A program made the translations under genes and the position numbers. A stretch of DNA of 64,000 nt, from the NCBI GenBank assembly GCA_019636335.1, contig JAHBXR010000018.1, positions 62,001 through 126,000 of the forward strand. The letters run 5' to 3'. The stretch's first letter is position 1. The number at the start of each line of letters is the position of its first letter. Source of the DNA: Pirellulales bacterium. GTDB taxonomy: Bacteria > Planctomycetota > Planctomycetia > Pirellulales > JAEUIK01. This document shows, one piece after another, positions 42,361 through 52,477 of this stretch. The notes under the pieces are model-generated. The model saw nothing but the letters and a program-made list of their open reading frames with translations, was not told the DNA's origin and searched no databases.

Positions 42361-42384
42361 CTTGATGGTAAATGTATCCAATGG

Positions 42385-45300
42385 CTAGCCATTCGCGGCC
42401 ACCTTCACATACAGGTGCAACGTCGCGCCGTCGAGCTTTGCTTCGACCGGATCGACGCCCGGTAGGGCCTCGTGCGTCAGTTCGAGGGCTAGCGTCTCGG
42501 TTCGAATATAGTCGCCATGCGCGCTCATTGCGGCGTGAACTTCGGTGCTGTCGGTCACGACGCCCACGGCGATGCGGTCGGTGTAGGCACAACTGAGATC
42601 CTTGCGGCGGCCTTGGATCAGGTGGACGAGCTCGCGGGCACGACCTTCGGCCAATAGTTCATCGGTCAGCTCGGCAGCCAGCACGACGACCGCCTCGGGG
42701 CCATGCGCCGCGGCCCAGCCGGGCTTGGCCTGTAGGCGGATCTGCAGGTCGTCGCGATCGAGCGCAAGCTCGCCGTCGGGCAGGGCAAGCTTCACCACAC
42801 CGCTCGATTCCAGCTCGCGCAGCAACGCCGCCGCGTCGGCCTGGGCGAGCGTCGACTTGAGCGCCGGCAATCGCTTGCCCAACTTGGGGCCGAGCTTCTT
42901 CAGGTCGGGCAGCACCGTGTATTCGATATACTCATCGGCCGCGCGGGTGAATTCCACTTGGTGGACGTTCAACTCCTCGCGAATCAGTGGGGCGTGCTGC
43001 TCGAGCCAGGCCTGATGCGACGGTTCGGCCAGGATGATCTCCACTTTCGAGAGGGGTTGTCGCACCTTGAGCTTCGCTCCCATGCGGGCACTGCGTCCGA
43101 GCGAAACGATTTCGCGCACCAGGTGCATCTCGGCCGAGAGCTTGGCGTCGATCGCCTCTTCGCGCGCCGCGGGAAAGTTGCAGAGGTGTACGCTTTCGAC
43201 CGCACGCTGGTGGAACGGCGCCACCACCAGGTTTTGCCATAGCGACTCGGCCAGGAACGGGACGAAGGACGCGATCAGCTTCGACGTCGTGACGAGACAC
43301 TCGTACAGCGTCCAGTAGGCGTCAGTCTTGTCGGGCCCGGCATCATTGCTCCAAAAGCGGTCGCGGCTGCGGCGGACGTACCAGTTCGACAGGGCATCGA
43401 CGAACTCGGTGATCTGTCCGCAGGCGGCGTAGTTGTCGTAGGCGTCCATCCGCTCGGTAACGAATTGCGTCGTGCGATGCAACTCGCCCAGCAGCCAGCG
43501 ATCGAGCTCGCCTCGTTCGGCGATGGGGCGATATCCGTCTGCCCGCGCGAGCACGGCATCGTCGAGCTGGCCCGCCTCGCCGCGCAGCCGCGCGGCGGGG
43601 TCGAAGCCGTCGATGTTGGCGTAGATGACAAAGAAGCTGTAGACGTTCCACAGTCGCAGTAGAAATTCCGGGATGCTTTCCTTGATCGCCTGCTCGCTGT
43701 AGCGGATCGACGTCCAGGGGGGCTGATTGGCGAAGAAGTACCAGCGCAAGGCGTCGGCGCCGTAGCGATCGAAGATCTCGTTCGGCTCGCGATAGTTCCG
43801 CTTGCTTTTGGACATCTTCTGCCCGTCTTCGCCCAGCATGAGCCCGAGAACGATGCAATTGCGGAAGGGGTGCGGATAATCGACTGGCTTACAAGCCGGC
43901 ACGTTCTTCTTCGCTTCATCGCCGAATAAGAGCGTGCTGATGGCCAACTGGCTGTAGAACCAGCCACGTGTCTGGTCGATCGCCTCGCTGATGAAATCGG
44001 CGGGAAACTGTTCCGCGAATCTCTCCGCGCCTTGATGGGGATAACCCCACTGGGCGAAGGGCATCGCGCCGCTGTCGAACCAGCAGTCGATGACCTCGGT
44101 CACGCGGCGCATCCGTTTGCCCGGCGCGCGCGGCGAATCGTACGTTACGGCGTCGATGTAGGGCTTGTGAACGCGCAGGTGATCGGAGAGCTGCGGATTC
44201 GCCTTCTTCGCCGCTTCCCAGACATCCGTGCCGGCGATGCCTGGCTTGGCGAGCAGCTCGTCGTAGCTGGCGATGGCCTCCATGTGCCCTGTCGCTTCGC
44301 AGACCCAGATCGGCAGCGGCGTGCCCCAGTAGCGTTCGCGCGAGATGGCCCAATCGACGTTCGTCTCGAGGAAATTGCCGAAGCGGCCGTCGCGGATGTG
44401 CTCGGGCAGCCAGTTGATGCGGCTGTTGTTGGCCAGCATCCGGTCCTTGAATTCGGTCGTGCGGATGAACCAGCTTTTGCGCGGATATTGGATGAGCGGA
44501 TCTTCATCGCTCCGCCAGCAAAAGGGATAGTCGTGGAGGTATTGCTCCAGATGGAACAGCAACTCGCGGCGTCGCAACTCGCGCGAGATGTCCTTGTCGG
44601 CCTCTTTCACCCAGCGGCCTTTCCAGTCGGGCGCTTCGTCCGTGAAGCGACCATCGGGACCGACGGCGCAGATCAGTTCGGGGCCTTCGCCGGGAGCGAA
44701 CCGGGCTTGCTCGCTCGTGAGCAGCTCGAAGTCGACCTCGCCGAAGGCGGGCGCTTGATGCACCACGCCCGTGCCACTGTCGACGGTGACGAAGTCGGCC
44801 GCGACGACGCGCCAAGCCACCTGCTGCGATCCCCCGGCCATCAGTCCGCCGCGGCGCGCGCCAAGCGTCTGGTAGTAGTAATCGAAGGGGGGCTGGTAAC
44901 GCAGGCCGATGAGATCGGCGCCGCGCAGCGTGCGTTCGACGGTGAATTCCTTCCCCACCTTGGCGGCGATGGTCTCGACCAGCGCGGCGGCGAGGATCAA
45001 ACGCCGCTGCTCTTCGGCCACACGAACCACGGCGTAGTCCAGTTCGGGATGGACCGCGGCGAATTGATTGCTGGGGAGCGTCCAGGGAGTGGTCGTCCAG
45101 ACGAGCAGGTCGGTATCGGCGAGTTCCCGCGGCGCGTCGACGAGCGGGAATCGCACGTAGACGCTCGGATCGGCCACTTCGCGGTAGCCTTGTCCGACTT
45201 CGCCCGACGAGAGGGCGGTGCCCCCTTGGGCCCACCACCAGACGATCTTGTGTCCCTGGTAGAGCAGTCCGCGGTTGAACAGGTTGGCCAGCGCCCACCA

Positions 45301-45810
45301 GACGCTTTCGATGAAGCTCTGGTGGTAGGTGACGTAGGCCTCGTCGAGGCGGATCCAGAAGCCGATGCGTTCGGTGAGCCGTTCCCACTGCTGCGTGTAG
45401 CGAAAGACGCTCTCGATGCAGCGATGGATGAAGGGCTCGATGCCGTAGGCCTCGATCTCTTCTTTCGAGTGGATGCCGAGCTCTTTGCTGACTTCGACCT
45501 CGACCGGCAGGCCGTGCGTGTCCCAGCCCGCTTTGCGTTCGCAAAGGTAGCCCCGCATGGTGCGGTAGCGCGGGAAGAGATCCTTGATGGCCCGCGTCAG
45601 GCAATGTCCCGGGTGGGGCAGGCCGTTGGCGGTCGGAGGGCCCTCATAAAAAACGAAGCGGGGAGCGTTCTCGCTCTTGCGCGCGGCGAGCGACTTGTCG
45701 TAGATTTTCCGCTCGTTCCAGAGCCGAATCAGGCCCAACTCCATTTCCGGAAAGTTCGGACTGCCTTTGGGTTCGGGAAAAACAGGGCGTTCGGCTGGCA
45801 TGGGCGGCAA
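42385..45810 (-). CDS. ileS: Isoleucyl-tRNA synthetase, eukaryote-like (type 2) form
   Basis: 1141 residues, longer than the usual bacterial ~930. The class I signature HIGH is HPGH (66-69, in [17 protein letters not shown]), and KMSKS is intact in [11 protein letters not shown] (about 664-668). The N-terminal [20 protein letters not shown] and the [15 protein letters not shown] segment are those of the eukaryotic/type 2 IleRS, which tends to be mupirocin-insensitive. A CP1 editing domain lies at roughly 200-400. The C-terminal domain of ~200 residues lacks the bacterial zinc-finger Cys set as far as I can see. Confidence 0.95.
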   Translation of the reverse strand: MPPMPAERPVFPEPKGSPNFPEMELGLIRLWNERKIYDKSLAARKSENAPRFVFYEGPPTANGLPHPGHCLTRAIKDLFPRYRTMRGYLCERKAGWDTHGLPVEVEVSKELGIHSKEEIEAYGIEPFIHRCIESVFRYTQQWERLTERIGFWIRLDEAYVTYHQSFIESVWWALANLFNRGLLYQGHKIVWWWAQGGTALSSGEVGQGYREVADPSVYVRFPLVDAPRELADTDLLVWTTTPWTLPSNQFAAVHPELDYAVVRVAEEQRRLILAAALVETIAAKVGKEFTVERTLRGADLIGLRYQPPFDYYYQTLGARRGGLMAGGSQQVAWRVVAADFVTVDSGTGVVHQAPAFGEVDFELLTSEQARFAPGEGPELICAVGPDGRFTDEAPDWKGRWVKEADKDISRELRRRELLFHLEQYLHDYPFCWRSDEDPLIQYPRKSWFIRTTEFKDRMLANNSRINWLPEHIRDGRFGNFLETNVDWAISRERYWGTPLPIWVCEATGHMEAIASYDELLAKPGIAGTDVWEAAKKANPQLSDHLRVHKPYIDAVTYDSPRAPGKRMRRVTEVIDCWFDSGAMPFAQWGYPHQGAERFAEQFPADFISEAIDQTRGWFYSQLAISTLLFGDEAKKNVPACKPVDYPHPFRNCIVLGLMLGEDGQKMSKSKRNYREPNEIFDRYGADALRWYFFANQPPWTSIRYSEQAIKESIPEFLLRLWNVYSFFVIYANIDGFDPAARLRGEAGQLDDAVLARADGYRPIAERGELDRWLLGELHRTTQFVTERMDAYDNYAACGQITEFVDALSNWYVRRSRDRFWSNDAGPDKTDAYWTLYECLVTTSKLIASFVPFLAESLWQNLVVAPFHQRAVESVHLCNFPAAREEAIDAKLSAEMHLVREIVSLGRSARMGAKLKVRQPLSKVEIILAEPSHQAWLEQHAPLIREELNVHQVEFTRAADEYIEYTVLPDLKKLGPKLGKRLPALKSTLAQADAAALLRELESSGVVKLALPDGELALDRDDLQIRLQAKPGWAAAHGPEAVVVLAAELTDELLAEGRARELVHLIQGRRKDLSCAYTDRIAVGVVTDSTEVHAAMSAHGDYIRTETLALELTHEALPGVDPVEAKLDGATLHLYVKVAANG

Positions 45811-45957
45811 TAGTTCGTGGTGGCACGAAGTCTGGGTGCAGGTGGCAGAGCAGTGCGTGGGCGCTCAATCAGATAGGACACCGCCAACGCGAAAAGGGAG
45901 AGTAGACCACGCGCGGCATGATTGTTCAATCGCGGCGACGGGCCAGCGTCGCTCGCT

Positions 45958-46560
45958 TTACTCGGGCTCGAGATGCGCTCGATGGAGCGCGATGAGGGGA
46001 GCGAGATCACCAGCGTCGGCAGCGCGGCAGGCAGCGAGGTATTCGTCGCGAATCGGGCTCGTGCCGGTCGAGAAGCCGGTCTCGGGCCAGATGACGATCG
46101 CGTGCCGATGCTGTGCTAGCCAGATATTGGCCAGCAGGCGCGCCCAGCGCCCGTTGCCATTCGCGAAAGGATGAATGGCCACGGCGCGATAGTGCAGCGT
46201 GGCGGACTGCACTACGACCTCGAAGGGCGGTTGCTTCCGCCAGTAGGCAAGATCGCTCGCCAGGTCGAGCAGGCTTGGACCGACTTGCTGCCAGACGCTG
46301 CCTAGATTCAGGTTTTCTGTGCGTGTCTGTCCGGCCCACTGCCACACTTCGCCGAACATCTCGCCGTGCAATCCGAGCATCCACTCGAAGGTGAACGGAG
46401 CCAGCCGACGATTCGGGCGGCTCGAAAGGTAACGCACGATCGGCCGCCGTATGTTGGCGAATTCTCGCCGCGCGAGCTCCGCACGCGTGCGGATCGATCG
46501 GTCGCGCAGGTGGCTAACGTCGATCGGCGTCTCGCCCGGTATCGGCGCGAAGTCGGACAT
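45958..46560 (-). CDS. Fic-domain protein
   Basis: 200 residues. The Fic catalytic motif HPFANGNGR (130-138) is intact, with the upstream EVWQWAGQTRTENLNLGSVW flap region. Fic proteins transfer AMP or related groups to target proteins. The overall size and the N-terminus resemble the so-called mobile mystery protein B group, which is found beside an HTH partner, as here (46566-46931). The ATG at 46560 is five bases after the stop of the HTH gene. The pair may be a toxin-antitoxin-like module. Confidence 0.88.
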   Translation of the reverse strand: MSDFAPIPGETPIDVSHLRDRSIRTRAELARREFANIRRPIVRYLSSRPNRRLAPFTFEWMLGLHGEMFGEVWQWAGQTRTENLNLGSVWQQVGPSLLDLASDLAYWRKQPPFEVVVQSATLHYRAVAIHPFANGNGRWARLLANIWLAQHRHAIVIWPETGFSTGTSPIRDEYLAACRAADAGDLAPLIALHRAHLEPE

Positions 46561-46565
46561 CGAGA

Positions 46566-46931
46566 TCACGCCCAGAGACGTCGTGGTGAGCCGGCTAGAA
46601 GTTCGTGCATCGTCTGTTGCACCATGCCGTCAAAGGTCGCTTGATCCACGGCCTGCGCCTCGAGCGCAGACGTACCCTGTGCCAGTCCTACCAGTCGCCT
46701 GGCTTTCGACAGGGCCTGCTGCTCGCGCATCTCGGATGCGGCTGTCGTCGAGAACTGAGCCGCCATGCCCAGCGCATCAGCCACGGCAATCACGTTGCCG
46801 AAACTGTGGTGAGTCAGCTCTCCGTGGAGCATACGCTTGAGGGTCGGCTGGGAGACGCCGCTCCGTTGGGCAAGCGTAGCGAAGCTCAGCCCGAGCTGCC
46901 GGCGGCGTGCTTCGAAGTCAGTGCCATCCAT
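46566..46931 (-). CDS. HTH (XRE-type) regulator paired with Fic protein
   Basis: 121 residues. The helix-turn-helix reads LSFATLAQRSGVSQPTLKRML (about 14-34), followed by a helical region and a C-terminal segment with TSALEAQAVDQATFDGMVQ. The ATG at 46931 is preferred over a TTG at 46946. It probably represses its own AT-rich promoter (see 46971-46990) and may neutralise the Fic protein. The pair is transcribed away from the metal transporter genes. Confidence 0.83.
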   Translation of the reverse strand: MDGTDFEARRRQLGLSFATLAQRSGVSQPTLKRMLHGELTHHSFGNVIAVADALGMAAQFSTTAASEMREQQALSKARRLVGLAQGTSALEAQAVDQATFDGMVQQTMHELLAGSPRRLWA

Positions 46932-46970
46932 AGAATAATAGATCAATAAAGATACAGATTTAAAACTTTT

Positions 46971-46990
46971 TAGTATCGTTTATGATACTA
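46971..46990. promoter_or_regulatory. Candidate operator of the HTH/Fic pair
   Basis: TAGTATCgtttatGATACTA, a perfect 7-base inverted repeat with a 6-base spacer, 40 bases upstream of the HTH gene start. The surrounding 46930-47000 is markedly AT-rich compared with the window. A typical position for an autorepressor site; binding is inferred. Confidence 0.5.
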
Positions 46991-47062
46991 TTTTTAAAGA
47001 GGCTGTCAACACGTAAGCCATGATGGAAAAAGGCTTAGAGGGTACTGAAACTCGGGTTAGGG

Positions 47063-47115
47063 TTGACAAATCGCACTGAGGTTCAAAAAATAATTTTTGG
47101 ATATCAAAAATAATT
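47063..47115 (+). promoter_or_regulatory. Putative promoter/operator of the metal transporter genes
   Basis: TTGACA (47063-47068) resembles a -35 box. Downstream, CAAAAAATAATTTTTG (47084-47099) is palindromic and TCAAAAA-TAATT recurs at about 47103-47114, giving a direct repeat. An AT-rich symmetrical site in front of a Mn/Zn uptake gene fits a metal-dependent repressor, but no known box is matched. Confidence 0.35.
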
Positions 47116-47144
47116 GGCGTTTCCCCGCTTGCGAACGGACTTCT

Positions 47145-48155
47145 ATGGGTAGCCGAATCTCATTTCAAATCGTATTGCTCCTCTGCGTCGCGGTCCTCTC
47201 TTTCTTCACCGGTTGTGAAGCCTCGACCGATTCCACTTCTAAAACTCGGGTGGCCAAGGAGGGGGCTTACTCGATCGTCACCACCTGTGGCATGGTGACC
47301 GACATCGTTCGTAACGTGGCCGGAGATCGTGCGCAGGTCGTGGGGATCATGGGCGAGGGGGTCGATCCGCACCTTTACAAGCCGACGCGCGGCGACGTGA
47401 AAAAGCTCATGGATGCCGACGTCGTTTTCTACTCCGGGCTGATGCTCGAAGGGCGGATGGGAGACACGTTCGCCAAGGTGGCACGCTCGGGCAAGCCGGT
47501 GTTCGCCGTTACCGAGGGGATCGACGAGACCTACCTGCGCGAGCCACCGGAGTTTGCCGGGCACTGGGATCCGCACGTCTGGATGGACGTGGCGGCCTGG
47601 AGCAAGGCCGTGGAGTACATCGCCGAGATGCTAGCCCAATACGATCCGGCCCATGCCGACGAGTATCGCCAGCGAGCGGCCGCTTATCAGGCCGAGTTGA
47701 AACAGCTCGACGACTACACGCGCCAGGTGATCGCCAGCGTGCCGGCAGCGCAGCGCTACCTGATCACGGCGCACGACGCTTTCGGCTACTTCTCGCGAGC
47801 CTACGATATCCCGGTGCGCTCCGTGCAGGGGATCAGCACCGAGAGTGAGGCCGGCGTCGACGACATCAACGAGCTGGTCGATTTTCTCGTGGGCAATCAG
47901 GTGCCGGCCATCTTCGTCGAGTCGAGCGTCTCGCAAAAGAGCGTCGAGGCGGTGCGAGAAGGGGCCAGGAGCAAGGGGCACGACGTCAAGATCGGCGGTC
48001 AGCTCTACTCCGATGCCATGGGGCCGGCCGGCTCGTACGAAGGGACCTATCTCGGCATGATCGACCACAATGCCACGACGATTGCCCGCGCCCTGGGCGG
48101 CGAGGCCCCCGAGCGAGGCCTCCACGGAAAGCTCGCTCTCCCCGTTGTTCACTAA
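47145..48155 (+). CDS. Metal ABC transporter substrate-binding lipoprotein (ZnuA/TroA/MntA type)
   Basis: 336 residues from the ATG at 47145. A lipoprotein signal ends in FFTGC. The cluster A-I fold is shown by the first metal ligand in [14 protein letters not shown] (about 74), the second in HWDPHVWMD (about 145), the [12 protein letters not shown] segment with Glu, and a C-terminal YSDAMGP Asp. The set His/His/Glu/Asp points to Mn or Fe/Zn. No His-rich loop is present, which argues against a dedicated Zn form. The ATPase gene follows; no permease does. Confidence 0.92.
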   Translation: MGSRISFQIVLLLCVAVLSFFTGCEASTDSTSKTRVAKEGAYSIVTTCGMVTDIVRNVAGDRAQVVGIMGEGVDPHLYKPTRGDVKKLMDADVVFYSGLMLEGRMGDTFAKVARSGKPVFAVTEGIDETYLREPPEFAGHWDPHVWMDVAAWSKAVEYIAEMLAQYDPAHADEYRQRAAAYQAELKQLDDYTRQVIASVPAAQRYLITAHDAFGYFSRAYDIPVRSVQGISTESEAGVDDINELVDFLVGNQVPAIFVESSVSQKSVEAVREGARSKGHDVKIGGQLYSDAMGPAGSYEGTYLGMIDHNATTIARALGGEAPERGLHGKLALPVVH

Positions 48156-48273
48156 CCCATCGCTCGCCGACGACTCTATGATGGCGCCCGACCGTTCGAA
48201 TCCCGTCGCTCGGCCGGCTTCTTCGTGGAAGACCGTGGACGTGGAACGCCGGATTCGACAGCCCGAGGGCCGT

Positions 48274-49038
48274 ATGTCGGCGCCCCTTTCGATTCGAGAT
48301 CTCACGGTGGCGTACCACCGCAAGCCCGTCTTGTGGGAGGTGGACTACACGTCTCCCGAGGGGAGCCTCGTGGCGGTGGTGGGGCCCAACGGTTCGGGCA
48401 AGACGACGCTGTTGAAGGCCGTGCTCGAGCTGGTTCCCCGCGTGTCGGGCGAAGTGCTTTTTTTCGGCGAGGCCTACCGCCACGTGCGCCAGCGCGTGGG
48501 CTACGTTCCGCAGCGCGAAACGGTGGACTGGGATTTTCCCGTCCACGCGCTGGATGTGGTGGCCATGGGGCTCTACCGTCAGATCGGCTGGTTTCGTCCC
48601 GTGACGAAGAAATATCGCGAACGTGCCTTGCACGCCCTGTCCCGAGTGGGCATGGCCGACTTCGCGCGGCGGCAGATCAGCCAACTCTCGGGGGGGCAGC
48701 AGCAACGCGTGTTTCTGGCGCGGGCGCTTGCGCAGGATGCGGATCTTTATTTCATGGACGAGCCGTTCGCCGCGGTCGATGCCACGACGGAGCAGGCGAT
48801 CGTGGCGATTCTCGGCGAGCTGCGCGCGGCCGGCAAGACGGTGCTGGTCGTGCATCACGATTTGCCGACGGTGACAGAGTACTTCGATCACGTCGTGCTG
48901 CTCAACATGCGCGTGGTGGCCGCCGGTCCCACGCGCGAGGTATTCACGGAAGAGAACCTACGTAAGGCCTACGGTGGCAAGCTCGCCCTGCTCGATCAGG
49001 TGGGGCAACAGTGGGGCCTGGGCCGCGGCGATACTTAA
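48274..49038 (+). CDS. Metal ABC transporter ATP-binding protein
   Basis: 254 residues. Walker [10 protein letters not shown] (about 40-48), signature [16 protein letters not shown] (about 140-155), Walker [10 protein letters not shown], and the H-loop VVHHDL. The [18 protein letters not shown]-loop region matches Mn/Zn transporters (MntA/TroB/ZnuC). The ATG at 48274 is preceded by GAGGG; an earlier in-frame ATG at 48178 lies 22 bases after the binding-protein gene. The gene downstream is on the other strand, so the expected membrane permease is absent. Confidence 0.92.
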   Translation: MSAPLSIRDLTVAYHRKPVLWEVDYTSPEGSLVAVVGPNGSGKTTLLKAVLELVPRVSGEVLFFGEAYRHVRQRVGYVPQRETVDWDFPVHALDVVAMGLYRQIGWFRPVTKKYRERALHALSRVGMADFARRQISQLSGGQQQRVFLARALAQDADLYFMDEPFAAVDATTEQAIVAILGELRAAGKTVLVVHHDLPTVTEYFDHVVLLNMRVVAAGPTREVFTEENLRKAYGGKLALLDQVGQQWGLGRGDT

Positions 49039-49077
49039 GCCTTCTCGGGCGTGGCTGGTAAACGGCAAGCCTGCGCG

Positions 49078-49110
49078 CAAAAAACAAGCCCGAGCGAAGC
49101 CGGGCTTGTG
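49078..49110 (-). terminator. Rho-independent terminator of the poly-Asn protein gene
   Basis: On the minus strand: ACAAGCCCGgcttcgctCGGGCTTGT followed by a T-run (plus-strand AAAAAA at 49079-49084). Only 27 bases past the stop of the gene at 49137-50960. The hairpin can also act on the ATPase transcript, where TTTTTT follows 15 bases further on. Confidence 0.85.
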
Positions 49111-49136
49111 TGGGTCGGTCGTTTTTTGACGAGGGG

Positions 49137-50960
49137 CTATAGTTCGGGCTGCCCTGCCACGCCGAACACGTTGATGCCCGGCTCGATGTTGCCGCGGTCT
49201 TCGCGGAGTCGCGCGGCGGCACGATCCTGGCCAGCGCGCTTGGCATCGGACAGGCGCTCGGCGATTCGCCAGGGGGCATCGTCGCGGTTCAAGCGTGAGG
49301 CACGCTTGCCGAAGAGTTCGGTGGGGGCGTCTCCCTTGGTCGGGCCGAACAGGCCACGCTTGGCGTCCTTTCCGACCGAGGCGATTTCCGTACGGGGCGT
49401 GGTGGCGTCGAGCAGGTCGAGCGTGTTGCTGGCGATATCGACTCCCACCTGCAGTTCACCCTTGGTCAGCTTCTTTTGCTTGACGGCGCCGTTGCCGTCG
49501 TCGAAGCGAACCATGAGGGGATAGTCTCCCTTGTGTTGCTGTTTTTCGCCGGCGGCCAGTTTTTGCGGCTCTTCGTTGAGCACGTAGTGGAAGTCGATCG
49601 AGCTGGCCGAGTTGTCGATGGTGACGTCGTACGACTGGCGGTAGAGTTCCCAGGCCTTATCGCTCGCTTCAAAGGCGTAGGTGCCAGGCGAGAGGGTGTA
49701 CCTGGCCTGCCCTTTGCTATCTCCCTTGTCGAACTCGACGACCCAGGTCGTGCCCGCGGCGAGGGGCTGCGAGAAGCCCGGCTTCATCGTGTACGAGCTG
49801 CCGTTGACCACGTAGTTCACTTCGACGTCGGCATTGTTCAGCAGCAACGTGCCGCTGGTGACGACCTTCGAGGTGGAGTCGGGGGCCGGGGTGCCTTCGA
49901 TCGGTAGCCCTGACATTTCGGCAATACAGCCCGTCGTAATCGTGGGGCCGTCTTCCTCGGTGCTGCCCGAGATGAGCACCATGCCCCCTCCCAGCGAGAT
50001 GATGGTGCCCGGGGGGAGCGTGGGCAAGAGGGCAATCAGGTTGTCGTTGCCGGTGGGCAAGGTGGGATTGTCGGGTGTCGCCGCGATGAGCATTTGTTGA
50101 ATGGTCGACGAGGTGCCGAGATCGGCGATCGTATTGTTGATCGCGTCGCTGTCGGCCTTCGAGAAGCCGAGCCGGTCGAACGCCGCGTCGAGATCGGCCA
50201 ACTGCGTGGCGGTCAGCTTGCCATCGCGTGCCGCGTCGCGGGCGTCGTTCAGTTCTTTCCAGGCATCGGCCGCGTCGCGGGCGCCGGCGTCGAGCGGTGG
50301 CGTGAGCCCAGCCAGCGTCGCTTCCGAGGCGTTGCTCAGCCTGCCGTCGGTAATTTCGCGCGCGATGCGATCGGCTTCGGCCGGCGTAACTCCCGCTTTC
50401 TGCAGCTTATCCGAGAGTTGCGCTTCGGAGGCGAGCTTGTCTTCCAACTGGTCGAACTGCTCGTCCATTACCTCTTCGATCTGATCCTTGGCCGCCTCGA
50501 GCTCCTTTTTCGTCAGAGAGCGTCCTTCGGCGATGTTCTGATTCTTTTCAGGCTCGACCACCTTGGGGGGGAGCTTGTTCGGTTGCGGCGTGGCCGGTGG
50601 CGGAGGGGCCGCGGGACGCACCTGCACGGGGCGCGACGGTTCGTAGTAGTCGTAGTTGCGACGATTGCGCGGCGGTCGGTAATCGTCGTCGAAATTGTTA
50701 TTGTTGTTATTGTTATTGTTCGATGGCTTCGGCAGCTTGCTCAAGCCGTCGAGGAGGCCGGGCAGCGTCTTGATGATCGTGCTGCCGATGTCTTCCGATT
50801 CGTACCCGTCGTTGTAGTAATCGCGAGTGCGCTGCCCACCACGAGACTGCTGCTGGCGATTCTGATTGAAAAGCCCCTGCCCGAAGACCTCCTGGTCCAG
50901 GCTGGGGAGCGTCAGCAGGGCGACGATTGCCAAGCCGAAGGGGATTCGTGAGGTACGCAT
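49137..50960 (-). CDS. Large exported protein with poly-Asn tract
   Basis: 607 residues. Signal peptide (cleavage near VFGQG). A run of nine Asn (about 80-89), encoded by AAC/AAT codons, sits in an otherwise Tyr/Arg/Asp-rich linker, followed by a Pro-rich stretch (APPPPATPQP). Residues ~150-300 are helical, with SxADSDAINNTIADLG-type segments reminiscent of EF-hand-like or dockerin-like pairs but without a full calcium loop. The C-terminal ~200 residues look beta-rich. AAGGAG precedes the ATG. Function unknown. Confidence 0.8.
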   Translation of the reverse strand: MRTSRIPFGLAIVALLTLPSLDQEVFGQGLFNQNRQQQSRGGQRTRDYYNDGYESEDIGSTIIKTLPGLLDGLSKLPKPSNNNNNNNNNFDDDYRPPRNRRNYDYYEPSRPVQVRPAAPPPPATPQPNKLPPKVVEPEKNQNIAEGRSLTKKELEAAKDQIEEVMDEQFDQLEDKLASEAQLSDKLQKAGVTPAEADRIAREITDGRLSNASEATLAGLTPPLDAGARDAADAWKELNDARDAARDGKLTATQLADLDAAFDRLGFSKADSDAINNTIADLGTSSTIQQMLIAATPDNPTLPTGNDNLIALLPTLPPGTIISLGGGMVLISGSTEEDGPTITTGCIAEMSGLPIEGTPAPDSTSKVVTSGTLLLNNADVEVNYVVNGSSYTMKPGFSQPLAAGTTWVVEFDKGDSKGQARYTLSPGTYAFEASDKAWELYRQSYDVTIDNSASSIDFHYVLNEEPQKLAAGEKQQHKGDYPLMVRFDDGNGAVKQKKLTKGELQVGVDIASNTLDLLDATTPRTEIASVGKDAKRGLFGPTKGDAPTELFGKRASRLNRDDAPWRIAERLSDAKRAGQDRAAARLREDRGNIEPGINVFGVAGQPEL

Positions 50961-51353
50961 CGTGGTACTCCTTGGTCAGCGCCTCGCGGAGGGCCGATCA
51001 CGCTCACGGCTGCCCCCGAGACTTAGCTTTCGCATCGCGCCACTGCTCTCCGTCCGGTATCTCCCCGGAGTGCGACTTCCACACCCGGTCCCAACGAGAC
51101 GCCTGCGTACTGGCAAACCGCGCGCCGCGAATTCGCGGCAACGGACGACACCGTGCTAAATCGCTAGAAAACAGTGATTTGCGTTTCTTGGGGCGAGACG
51201 CTCGGCCGAGCAAGCGACTCGCTGTTGTCGCGATTTCGCATCGTTGTCATCAATTCGATAGCACATCGCGCTCCCCGCCGACTACTTTGGGGGGGCGTGC
51301 GCCACGACACATTTCTACTCCAGCACGCTGCTGCTTTCCAGCAGAAAGTTAGC

Positions 51354-51393
51354 GGTCAGTAGTCAGGGGGCAGTGATTAGTGGTCAGGGGCAG
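51354..51393. repeat. Degenerate AGTGGTCAG tandem repeat
   Basis: GGTCAGTAGTCAGGGGGCAG followed by TGATTAGTGGTCAGGGGCAG: about four imperfect AGT(A/G)GTCAG(G)-type units. It lies in the 464-base gap 50961-51424, which otherwise contains only the leader of the poly-Asn gene and an imperfect AAATCGCT/AGTGATTT hairpin near 51157. No gene is seen there. Confidence 0.6.
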
Positions 51394-51424
51394 AATTCAA
51401 CAGAGAGTCTGGCTGTGTCTGGCG

Positions 51425-52477
51425 TTAGCGTACGGTGCGCAGCGTGCCTGTATCGGGCGTGCTGTAGCCGGGCAATTCGCCGAGCAGTTTGCGGAAACGT
51501 GCCGACTCGACGACCTCGACGAGGGCCCGGATGCGTGGATCTTGTTCCGCGCCAGACGAATAGCAGAGATCGTAGGCCTCTTCGCGAATGCCGAGAAAAT
51601 CGAGCCCTGCTTGCTGGCTCGTGAGGCGCAGGCAGACTCCGGCATCGGCGAGCCCCGCGCGAATTACCTCGGCCACCCCCTGGTGACTGCGCGCTTCGTG
51701 CCGCGGGGCCTTGCGATCTCCCAGGATCTCGTCGAGGCACTGGCGGGCTCCACTGCCCGCTTCTCGGCCGACCCAGCGCAGTCGTGAATCGACCGCCGAG
51801 CGAATCGACGTCACGCGCTGGCCGGGGGCCACGGCGAGCCCCTCTTGCCAACGGGCAAGGCGCAGCAGGCGGTAGCCCGAGCCGAGCGTTTCCTGCACGG
51901 CGGCGGCATTCCCCTCTTCGCCCGAGCGAGAAAGATGGACGCCAGCCACGTGAACGAGCCCCTGTTGCAGCAGTTGCAGTGCCAGGCGGCTAGAACGGGA
52001 AAGGACGAGCAGGCGAATCTGTTTCTGGGCGAGCTCGGCCGCCAGCAGGCTCACGGCCGGGTCGCAGCAGGCCAGCACCAGCGTGCGCTCGGCCAGCTCT
52101 CGCGGGCCGGGCGCGGGGAGATTTCCCTCGAAATAACCGTCGTGGGCCAGCAGCGAATCGCTGACCGCATCGCCAGGATAGAGCAGGCGGCGTCCGGCGA
52201 TCTCGGCCTCCCAGTAGCGGCAGGGGGCGTCCGTCGGCTGCCAGGCCCAGGTGGGCGTGGCCGGCGATTCCTCGAGCTGAAACAGATCCTCGACTCGGCA
52301 GGCCAGCGCTTTCGCCAAGGCCAGGGCGCCGGCGGCGGAAGGGACCAGTCGTTCGGTCTCGATGGCGCTGATGCCGCTGCGCGAGAGCCCGCTGGCGCGG
52401 GCCAGCTCTTCCTGCGACCAGCCGCGAGCGAGCCGCGTGGCCTTCAGGCGGTTTTTGAGGGTCGGTTCTATTGACAT
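51425..52477 (-). CDS. XRE-type HTH regulator fused to a periplasmic-binding-protein-like domain
   Basis: 350 residues from the ATG at 52477. The HTH (LKATRLARGWSQEELARASG, then SRSGISAIE) occupies residues ~10-60. From ~90 on the protein resembles a type 2 periplasmic-binding (molybdate-binding-like) domain: LVLACCDPAVSLLAAELAQ, LRWVGREAGSGARQCLDEIL and VCLRLTSQQAGLDFLGIREEAYDLC. Such fusions are ligand-sensing one-component regulators. The ligand is not known; molybdate or tungstate is one possibility. An ATG at 52498 is an alternative start. The repeated ATCGTGC at 52484 and 52500 could be its binding site. Confidence 0.82.
   Translation of the reverse strand: MSIEPTLKNRLKATRLARGWSQEELARASGLSRSGISAIETERLVPSAAGALALAKALACRVEDLFQLEESPATPTWAWQPTDAPCRYWEAEIAGRRLLYPGDAVSDSLLAHDGYFEGNLPAPGPRELAERTLVLACCDPAVSLLAAELAQKQIRLLVLSRSSRLALQLLQQGLVHVAGVHLSRSGEEGNAAAVQETLGSGYRLLRLARWQEGLAVAPGQRVTSIRSAVDSRLRWVGREAGSGARQCLDEILGDRKAPRHEARSHQGVAEVIRAGLADAGVCLRLTSQQAGLDFLGIREEAYDLCYSSGAEQDPRIRALVEVVESARFRKLLGELPGYSTPDTGTLRTVR

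Noticed and set aside
44032-45813. Long antisense ORF (593 codons) opposite ileS
   Set aside because: It is the complement of a well-recognised gene; composition (Arg/Val/Asp/Gly-rich, no motif) is typical of GC-rich shadows.
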